A stretch of 64,000 nt of DNA from SZUA-545 sp050297855 (GTDB lineage Bacteria; Campylobacterota; Campylobacteria; Campylobacterales; SZUA-545), in contig JBNKTC010000006.1 in NCBI GenBank assembly GCA_050297855.1, positions 240,501 to 304,500 of the forward strand, read 5' to 3'. Below the pieces are notes generated by a model. It did no database searches and was not told the origin of the DNA. It saw only the letters and a program-made list of their open reading frames with translations. Shown here piece after piece: positions 25,653 to 32,348 of the stretch. Made by a program: the position numbers and the translations under genes. Within the stretch, counting starts at the first letter, position 1. Each line of letters begins with the position of its first letter.

Positions 25653-26933
25653 ATGGAACTGATCCTTGCCGCCGTCGCCGCCCTGGCGATCCTGATACTC
25701 TTTATCCTCAAAAAACAGCTGGACCAGAAGCAGTATCTTGAAAACCTCACCAGGGAGCTCAGCACCTCTCTGGTCAAGGAGCTCTATGAACTCCATGAGA
25801 AGGGACAGAAAAACTCCCTGGAGCTCCGCGAGTTCATCCACCAGAAGCTCGAATCGATCCATACCAAAAACAGCGAGCAGCAGGAGAAGAACGGCAAGCT
25901 CTTCTTAGAGATCATCAACTCCCAGAACCAGTTCAAAGAGACCCTGATCAAATCCCTGAACGATAACCTGTCCCTTTTGAACGAAAAGCAGGAAGCACGC
26001 CTCAAGCAGCAGGCTGAAAGCTCACGTCAGGATTTCGAAGCCCTGATCAAAAAGATCGATGAAAAGCTGGAGACCATCAGCGGCAAGGTGGACAAACGCC
26101 TCAAAGACGGCTTCGAGAACGTCGACAAGACCTTCAAGGAGATCATCCTCAGCGTCACCAAGATCTCCGAAGCCCAGAAGAAGATCGAATCCCTCTCCTC
26201 CGAAGTCGTCTCGCTCCAGAACGTCCTGAGCGACAAGAAGAGCCGCGGGATCTTCGGCGAGGTACAGCTGAACAACATCCTCAAGTCGATCTTCGGCGAA
26301 CAGGAGACCCTCTACGGCATCCAGTACACCTTAAAAGACGACGGCGCCAAGGTGATCGCCGATGCCGTCATCAAAGCCCCCGACCCCGTCGGGCTCATCG
26401 CCATCGACTCCAAGTTCCCGCTGGAGAACTACACCCGGATGCACGACGCCGACAACGAGTTCGATAAAAAAGAGGCGGCCAGACAGTTCAAGCAGAACCT
26501 AAAAAAGCACATCGACGACATCAGCGCCAAGTACATCATCAAAGGCACCACCGCCGAGATGGCGATCCTCTTCCTCCCCGCTGAGGCGATCTTCGCCGAG
26601 CTCAACGCCTACCACCAGGACCTGATCGACTACGCCCAGCTCAAATCGGTCTGGCTGGCATCGCCCACGACCCTCATGGCACTCCTGACGACCGTCATGG
26701 CGATCGTCCGCGACATCAAGACCAAAGAGCAGGCCCGAAAGATCCAGGACGAGCTCATCAAGCTCTCCAAAAACTTCGGCCTCTACCGCGAACGCTGGGA
26801 AAAACTCTCCCGCCACATGGACACGGTCAACAAGGACGTCAAGGATATCACCACCACGACCAACAAGATATCCACCGCCTTCGAACGGATCGAAAAGGTG
26901 GAGTTCGACGACGAACAGAACCTGCTGGGCTGA
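25653..26933 (+). CDS. rmuC: RmuC-family DNA recombination protein
   Basis: RmuC proteins are predicted nuclease-like factors that limit inverted-repeat recombination. Residues 2-19 form one transmembrane helix, residues 25-205 a long coiled coil, and the RmuC core follows with GEVQLNNILKSIFGEQ, ADAVIKAPDP and IDSKFPLENY near 240-255, then the helical end. The 426-residue length is typical. It is 9 bp after the lipoprotein gene and converges with the DUF2267 gene. Confidence 0.9.
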   Translation: MELILAAVAALAILILFILKKQLDQKQYLENLTRELSTSLVKELYELHEKGQKNSLELREFIHQKLESIHTKNSEQQEKNGKLFLEIINSQNQFKETLIKSLNDNLSLLNEKQEARLKQQAESSRQDFEALIKKIDEKLETISGKVDKRLKDGFENVDKTFKEIILSVTKISEAQKKIESLSSEVVSLQNVLSDKKSRGIFGEVQLNNILKSIFGEQETLYGIQYTLKDDGAKVIADAVIKAPDPVGLIAIDSKFPLENYTRMHDADNEFDKKEAARQFKQNLKKHIDDISAKYIIKGTTAEMAILFLPAEAIFAELNAYHQDLIDYAQLKSVWLASPTTLMALLTTVMAIVRDIKTKEQARKIQDELIKLSKNFGLYRERWEKLSRHMDTVNKDVKDITTTTNKISTAFERIEKVEFDDEQNLLG

Positions 26934-26936
26934 CCC

Positions 26937-27365
26937 TTACACCTCTTCCGCTTCCCAGAATGCCACGGCACCATCGGGAAACGTGGCCAGAAGTGCGTCA
27001 AATTTTTCCCCGTCAAGATGCCTTCGGATCACACTGGCGACATCCGAGATAGCCGTTTCAGGAGCGAAGTTGTGCTCATGACGGAGAGCCTGGACCTCTT
27101 TGGTCATCACATCCCGATCCCCAAACTCCCGTTTCGCCTCATCCACATCCCAGTCCGCTACGAAGATTGCCCGTAATACCGGTGGCAATACATTGGCAAA
27201 CGTGATGGCATCTTTTATACTCAAACGTCGCCGAAACGTCTGGAAAACGCCTTGAACCATCGTATAGGACTGGTGGGTGCTCGTAAACCCTGTCACGCGC
27301 TGCACATCCGTCAGAAAATCGTAAAACTCCTCGGTAGCCCGGGAGTATTCAGTGGGCAGTGGCAT
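26937..27365 (-). CDS. DUF2267 domain protein
   Basis: A 142-residue soluble helical protein matching DUF2267, whose members have no agreed function and are often found near stress genes. The pattern with an early TFRRRLSIKDAITFANVLPPVLRAIFVADWD (positions 42-73, LPPVLRAIFV at its core) is typical. AAAGGAGAAAAG precedes the ATG. It is followed 10 bp later, upstream of it in transcription, by the flavin reductase gene, so the two are probably co-transcribed. Confidence 0.75.
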   Translation of the reverse strand: MPLPTEYSRATEEFYDFLTDVQRVTGFTSTHQSYTMVQGVFQTFRRRLSIKDAITFANVLPPVLRAIFVADWDVDEAKREFGDRDVMTKEVQALRHEHNFAPETAISDVASVIRRHLDGEKFDALLATFPDGAVAFWEAEEV

Positions 27366-27375
27366 CTTTTCTCCT

Positions 27376-28155
27376 TTACGGATTTTGTTTTTTCCGCGTC
27401 AACCGTGCCTGAAGGAGATCAAAAAAACGTCCCAACACGCGTTTGACAAGTCCCAATCGCACGGGATAGTAGTAATCCGATTCAAACCATCCACGCTCTT
27501 TATAATGGCGGTAATCAAAGCTTCTCTCGTCCAGCTCCAGCCGCATACTGGTCCGCCCCATCCGGAATGCTATCAGCTTAAAAAGAGACGGCACCGGGTA
27601 CGGCTCCCCGTTCATCCGCTCGTAAAACTTCCGGCTCTGCTCTTTGAGTACATCGCTCCACACCTCTTTCTCATGCGCCGTCATCGGCTCGAACGCCGTC
27701 AGGCAACTCCCATTGACCGTATTAAACCCAAGCCCGCTGCCCACGAAATCCAGGTAATCCACGATCTTATCCCCGCCGTAGACCCCCTGGGTGACGATGG
27801 AGGTAAAGCTCTTGCCGAAAAACTGCGGCCGGTGAAACACGAACCCAAGCCGCTCCAGAAAGGTCTTCATCAAAGCCGACACCTGGAAAGAGTAATTCGG
27901 CGAGGCAAAAATCACTCCATCGGAAATCGCCATCTTCCCGATCAAAATATCCCGGTCATCATCAAAAGGACAATGCCCCTCACCCCGCTCAAAACATTGC
28001 TTGCACCCTTCGCACATATGAAGCGTATAGTCGCCCAGCATCACAACCTCGCACTCCACGTCCCCCAAGGCCTCCAGATGCCCCAAAAACACCCGAACCG
28101 CCTCATAGGTGTGTCTTTTCCCGGAACTCCCCACAAAAGCCGTCACACGCTTCAT
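27376..28155 (-). CDS. Flavodoxin-fold NAD(P)H-dependent FMN reductase
   Basis: A 259-residue flavoprotein of the NADPH-dependent FMN reductase/iron-sulfur flavoprotein type. FVGSSGKRHTYEAV near residues 7-20 forms the phosphate loop, the CxxCxxCF segment (CEGCKQCF, about 48-55) recalls the Fe-S flavoproteins, and SPNYSFQVSALMKTFLER near 85-102 is the flavin-binding region. The ATG at 28155 with TTGGAG upstream is chosen over a TTG at 28167. The C-terminal 80 residues are basic and not part of the core fold. Confidence 0.82.
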   Translation of the reverse strand: MKRVTAFVGSSGKRHTYEAVRVFLGHLEALGDVECEVVMLGDYTLHMCEGCKQCFERGEGHCPFDDDRDILIGKMAISDGVIFASPNYSFQVSALMKTFLERLGFVFHRPQFFGKSFTSIVTQGVYGGDKIVDYLDFVGSGLGFNTVNGSCLTAFEPMTAHEKEVWSDVLKEQSRKFYERMNGEPYPVPSLFKLIAFRMGRTSMRLELDERSFDYRHYKERGWFESDYYYPVRLGLVKRVLGRFFDLLQARLTRKKQNP

Positions 28156-28539
28156 TATGCACTCCAAAATAATCTACAGTCAGTCTATCAAAAAATATAC
28201 AAACGAAACAGGCGTGGGGATTTCGGTTCAACTGAAATCCCTTTCTCTAAAAGAAAGCAACTATAACCGCTTTCTTTCCTTGAAAGTCAGGCTTTGTTTT
28301 CCCCCGACGGAGAAGTAAAATAGAGGAAAAAGGACGAGGACTGTTTGACGACTGAAAGGAGGAGTTCCGCAGGCCCCTCTTTTTTACGCCGGAGGAGGGA
28401 GAAAGAAAAACAACCGGCTGACGATTTTCTTGGTTCCTTCTTTACTAAAAAGAAGGAACAGCCCACCCGTGAGGGTAAGAGATACAGAAAGCCGTCTTGT
28501 AACCCCTGATTTCTTTGACAATAGAACTATGCCACGGTT
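28156..28539. other. 384-bp non-coding segment with two strong hairpins
   Basis: No believable gene. An 11-bp stem with a 3-base loop lies at 28217-28241 (GGGATTTC... with one G-T pair), and a perfect 11-bp stem with a 5-base loop at 28433-28459 (GTTCCTTCTTT / AAAGAAGGAAC). Between them is a G/A-rich stretch (28340-28410) with repeated GGAGGAG. The segment separates the FMN reductase gene from the AT-rich HEPN-like gene and may be the scar of an insertion. Confidence 0.5.
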
Positions 28540-30135
28540 TTAACTAGATTCTAACCAAGCTTTATTCCATGCGATACGCCATTTACCTTTCGTCTCAACC
28601 GTTGATCCAAATAAGTCAGGAGATTGTATTCGCCGAAGCCTCTGAAACTTGACATTACATACTAAATCACTTTTAAGTCCAAACCCATTAAGTCTACGAG
28701 CTCGATAATCTCTTCTAAATACTTTAATGTTGGCAAACCCAATAGGTAAATATGTTGCTAGATTAAACCTGTTTTGTTTTCGTGCCTGTTTCATTGCTAA
28801 CTTAACGATTCGTTTCCGGAAAGTATGAATCACCTCTATAAGGGATGCATTATCTGACTCATCAATCACAATATCAGCGTTTAGAATAGCACCCCAAGAA
28901 TTGCGATGAACTTCTGAGTTTCTACAAATGATTTGGGGGATACCTAAACTTTCTTTTCTTTTTTGTATATGCAAAGGCATAATCAAAGAAAAACTCTTGA
29001 TAAAAGTATCAATTTTCCCCATCCATGAAGGCAAGGATATTTTTGGAACAAAGAATATAAGATCACCTTCAATTACTCCTTGGTATTGAGAGAAGTCACT
29101 TGCCTTTAATTCTCGTAATCTTCGTAATTTATTACCATCGAAAGCTGTCCAACCCGGTAGAGATTTTTTGGAATGAAGAGACAAGGTGTAACGATCATAA
29201 CCTGGTGAAAAAAACTCTGCCAAAAGACCCGATTGTATTATTGACCATTGAGCCTTTGCAAAAAAATAAGTGTTTGGTCTAGCGTAAATGATTAAATTTG
29301 ACTTACCGGCCAGTTCTGACTCCACACAACCATCTATGGCCCACCAAGGTGTCGAAGTCTCTTCTTGTAGTTCTTCTATGAGAAACTCCCTCGGCTGAGA
29401 GTAACTACCATTACGCGAAATTAGAAAAAAAACTTTCAACGCAGCTGCTAAGCCATTACACGTATCTACTAGGTCGTCAAATATTCTAATGAGTGAACTG
29501 TTATCAAACGTCTCTTCATTTCCACGTTTATCTTTATAGCGAATCTTGTACTGGCAAAATGTAATTCCACCATGGCCTATCCCATTGCGAATAATATGCT
29601 TATACGATTCAATTAGAGATTTCTCAGTATTTTCAAGTTCTTGTGTTATGGTCCAAATATCAAGACCTTCCGTTCCTTTACCTCGGTCAAGTCTGTTAAA
29701 GAAGGCAACAACTTTAAGAAGGGGGGTTAACACAGCTTCTGTGAGACGAAGATATGTTGGATGCAAATGTCTATCTATAAAGCGAACCATATCATAATCA
29801 TCACCTGTATTTAATGATTTATCATGCCACTCATATGAATTAATCTCACGTAAAAAAAGTAAAGCTCTATTAATATCTGTATCAAATTCCGAAAAGTACT
29901 CTTTTAATTCTGCTCTATTCAGTTTATCACGTGCTAAAAGCCAATCTAAATAGATGTTATATACATTCTCATCAAAAAAACTCTCTGGACGGTTTTTCAG
30001 GTATCTACGAAGACCAAGATAGTATTTTGTTGATGCCACTTGGAGATGAGGAAATTTTTTCATTATTTGTTTGCGATCATATGTATCACGCTCACGAGTT
30101 AGAGGATTTTGAAGAACATCATATAAAGAGCTCAT
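28540..30135 (-). CDS. HEPN-motif protein on an AT-rich insertion, possible defence effector
   Basis: A 531-residue soluble protein of no family I can name. Residues 178-235 look like a HEPN domain: YKHIIRNGIGHGG contains an R-x4-H motif (Arg183, Asn184, His188), followed by a helix-rich stretch with FDDLVDTCNGLAAALKVFF. In HEPN ribonucleases this motif is the RNA-cleaving site. The N-terminal 170 residues are helical, and the C-terminal 290 are mixed and basic near the end. G+C is far lower than that of the neighbours, with Lys-AAA, Leu-TTA and Ile-ATA codons common. Its ATG follows the PPOX stop codon with no spacer. Confidence 0.65.
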   Translation of the reverse strand: MSSLYDVLQNPLTRERDTYDRKQIMKKFPHLQVASTKYYLGLRRYLKNRPESFFDENVYNIYLDWLLARDKLNRAELKEYFSEFDTDINRALLFLREINSYEWHDKSLNTGDDYDMVRFIDRHLHPTYLRLTEAVLTPLLKVVAFFNRLDRGKGTEGLDIWTITQELENTEKSLIESYKHIIRNGIGHGGITFCQYKIRYKDKRGNEETFDNSSLIRIFDDLVDTCNGLAAALKVFFLISRNGSYSQPREFLIEELQEETSTPWWAIDGCVESELAGKSNLIIYARPNTYFFAKAQWSIIQSGLLAEFFSPGYDRYTLSLHSKKSLPGWTAFDGNKLRRLRELKASDFSQYQGVIEGDLIFFVPKISLPSWMGKIDTFIKSFSLIMPLHIQKRKESLGIPQIICRNSEVHRNSWGAILNADIVIDESDNASLIEVIHTFRKRIVKLAMKQARKQNRFNLATYLPIGFANIKVFRRDYRARRLNGFGLKSDLVCNVKFQRLRRIQSPDLFGSTVETKGKWRIAWNKAWLESS

Positions 30136-30726
30136 TCATCTAAACCTTTTCATCATCCCCACAGTCCCCAAATCCCGTTCATCCCCCCGCTCTTCCAAAT
30201 GCCGAATTATCATCGCAAACCGCTCGTCACTCAAATGCTGCCCAAACTTGAACTTCGCCCGCATCTCATCAATGGATATCTTGAAAACCGCCGTAGCCCC
30301 CAACATCGTCTCATATGCCGGATCAGAAAAGTCTTTATATTTCCCCTCGGGCTGTAGCTTCTCCATCAACGCCTTCATAACCCGTCCCTTTTCCATAGGC
30401 TCTTCGATAACGGAGGCTTCCCCCTCGATGATGACGGATTTAAAAAAATGGGTGGCCGGGCATGCCAGCCCCTCGTCTGAACTGAAGTAGGAGGGGATGA
30501 CGGAAAAGGGTTCGACAATACTCATGGAGATCCGGGGGTGTGCCGCCAGAGCCGACGCCTTGCGCCCCTTTTTACTGCCGTGGAAGCAGATCGCCCCTTC
30601 GAAATAGACGAAATTGACCGGGACACTGTAGGGAACGCCGTCAAAGAGTGCCAAAGTCCCGTAATCCGCCTCCTTCAGGAGCGCCTCTACGGTTTTTTTG
30701 TCCGTGATCTCGAAAATCTGCTTCAT
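30136..30726 (-). CDS. PPOX-fold flavin-dependent oxidoreductase (NimA-like)
   Basis: A 196-residue member of the pyridoxamine 5'-phosphate oxidase-like split-barrel family, the group that includes nitroimidazole-resistance proteins. YSVPVNFVYFEGAICFHGS near residues 33-51 (core NFVYFEGAI) is the family strand pair, and GRKASALAAHPRISMSIVE follows. Members bind FMN or F420 or haem; the substrate is unknown. The stop codon TGA is followed at once by the ATG of the AT-rich HEPN-like gene. Confidence 0.8.
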   Translation of the reverse strand: MKQIFEITDKKTVEALLKEADYGTLALFDGVPYSVPVNFVYFEGAICFHGSKKGRKASALAAHPRISMSIVEPFSVIPSYFSSDEGLACPATHFFKSVIIEGEASVIEEPMEKGRVMKALMEKLQPEGKYKDFSDPAYETMLGATAVFKISIDEMRAKFKFGQHLSDERFAMIIRHLEERGDERDLGTVGMMKRFR

Positions 30727-30745
30727 GATACCCCTTTTATATGCT

Positions 30746-31174
30746 TCAGACCTTTTCCCATGGTTCCACTTCCCCCTCTACCGCCTCGAACAACGGGTGA
30801 AGCTCCGGAGACGGAACGGACTGCAGCAGATCGTAGCGGTCGGGGTCGCGCTCTTTGAGTTTTGCCTCCAGGTGGGCCCGCTCATACTCCAGCTGCCCGG
30901 TCGTGACGTTCAGCTTCTTGGAAAAACTGCGTTCGCCCAGTTTGCCCCGGTCGAACCGGTAGCAGCGCCGGTCCGCTTCGTCGGCCACGGCGTGGAGGTA
31001 GGCGGCGATCGCCGCCACCGGATCGTCCGTCGCCTTAAAACGCTCCAGCTGCGGGTGGTTCGTATACCCTTTGGTCTCGCCCTTCAGGACCTTCTGGGCC
31101 AGCAGCCCCTCGCGCCACAGCGCCACGAGGCCCTTGGCGTCAAGATGCTTCGGGTGTATCGACCAGAGGCGCAT
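30746..31174 (-). CDS. Pyrimidine-dimer DNA glycosylase / endonuclease V type
   Basis: A 142-residue protein of the T4 endonuclease V-like family, which cuts the glycosidic bond at UV-induced pyrimidine dimers. The N-terminus MRLWSIHPKHLDAKGLVALW and the KGETKGYTNHPQLERF segment at about 31-46 match the bacterial relatives; the basic residues and a catalytic Glu region follow. The start codon lies inside the nuclease gene upstream, with a 35-bp overlap, so it is co-translated with the Card1-like nuclease. Confidence 0.85.
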   Translation of the reverse strand: MRLWSIHPKHLDAKGLVALWREGLLAQKVLKGETKGYTNHPQLERFKATDDPVAAIAAYLHAVADEADRRCYRFDRGKLGERSFSKKLNVTTGQLEYERAHLEAKLKERDPDRYDLLQSVPSPELHPLFEAVEGEVEPWEKV

Positions 31175-32348
31175 CCCCTCCCCCTTGCCCGGTTATCGTT
31201 TCCGGTGTCTCTGAAGCCTGGGGCCTGGGTTTGAAGTTGACGCCGAAAAAGCGTTTGACCCGTTTTAAAAACTTCTTCTCGTTGATCCGCGCTTCGTGGT
31301 AGATATCGATGTTGTTGATCAGGGCCCGGTTGATGTTGCCGCGGCTGAAGCTGCTGGAGATATTGCGGTTTTTGTACTTGATCTTCGGCTTGTCGGAGAT
31401 ATTGACGATCATCACCTTGGAATCGGGCCCGATGTCGTCGCCGATGGCGTCGTATTTGTAGACGATGTTGTCGCCGTTAAGGTTTCGCTTGTGCTTACAC
31501 TCGATGATATAGGGGTGGTTGTCCTTCATCATCAGGATATCGAACTCGTTTTTGACCGACGCACCGCCCAGGTGATCCATCTCCACGACGACATTGACCA
31601 TGATGTCGTCAAAATCGAGCTTCTTAACCAGGAAAAAGATGTACTCCTCGAACATCCCGCCGTAGAGGTAGTTGCGGTCCAGGAGGGTGTTGTGCTTGTC
31701 CACTACACCCAGGGCTCTCAGGTCTTCCATGATCGGCTGGTACTGCCGGTACGGGAAACGCTTCTCCCCGTCTGCCAGCGCGCGGCGTACGCGGTTGAAC
31801 GCCTTGTAGCTTCTAAAGAGGTGGACGACCCGTTTTTTATTCTGTTTGATCGCTTTTTTGCGAGTGTAGTCGAGGATCTTCATCCCCATGATATTGCAGT
31901 AGTCCTTGACCCCCATCTTCTGCCCCAGGCGGATCGTACGCATGTTGGTGCCGTAGATCAGGTTGTAGGTGTTGTCCATGTTGTCGTAGACGATAACATG
32001 TCCCTTTCCGTTCAGGATCGCCGCGGAGAGGAAGATGCCGATACTGGCGGGGCCGTCGGTGGCGTTGAGGTAGAGGTCGCGGGGGTCCTCGCAAAATCCG
32101 AAGAGCTCCTCGGTCAGGCCGTCGATGTCGGCCTTGCTGTCCTCGTCGATCCGCGACTCGTACTGCTCGATCTCAAGGCCGTAGCGGGCGTTGATATAGT
32201 CGATCGCCTCGCGGATACGCTCCACCTTGCGCGCCTCGTACTGTGCATCGTCGTAGACCAGGATATGCTTGGTGATCTTCTCCTTAAACTCGAAGATCAT
32301 CGGGGTGGTATTGGTGATAAAGTCACCGACGATAGAGACCAGGGTCAT
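31140..32348 (-). CDS. Card1/Can2-like CARF-nuclease (DUF1887 family)
   Basis: A 402-residue protein. The N-terminal 160 residues look like a CARF Rossmann domain: LVSIVGDFITNTTP at residues 3-16, HILVYDD at 28-34, and NATDGPASIG at 95-104, in the place of the NLTGGTK loop of known members. The C-terminal half has the GGMFEEYIFFL helix (230-240) and a PD-(D/E)xK nuclease core EFDILMM...YIIECK (Asp270, Glu283, Lys285). Card1/Can2 proteins are nucleases switched on by cyclic oligoadenylate in type III CRISPR immunity. The ATG overlaps the protease gene stop. No cas gene is in the window. Confidence 0.75.
   Translation of the reverse strand: MTLVSIVGDFITNTTPMIFEFKEKITKHILVYDDAQYEARKVERIREAIDYINARYGLEIEQYESRIDEDSKADIDGLTEELFGFCEDPRDLYLNATDGPASIGIFLSAAILNGKGHVIVYDNMDNTYNLIYGTNMRTIRLGQKMGVKDYCNIMGMKILDYTRKKAIKQNKKRVVHLFRSYKAFNRVRRALADGEKRFPYRQYQPIMEDLRALGVVDKHNTLLDRNYLYGGMFEEYIFFLVKKLDFDDIMVNVVVEMDHLGGASVKNEFDILMMKDNHPYIIECKHKRNLNGDNIVYKYDAIGDDIGPDSKVMIVNISDKPKIKYKNRNISSSFSRGNINRALINNIDIYHEARINEKKFLKRVKRFFGVNFKPRPQASETPETITGQGGGDAPLVDTPEAS

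Noticed and set aside
30136..30726. Treating the PPOX-fold gene as part of the acquired AT-rich segment
   Set aside because: Its base composition and codon use match the surrounding native genes; the change in composition falls exactly at the junction at 30135/30136.
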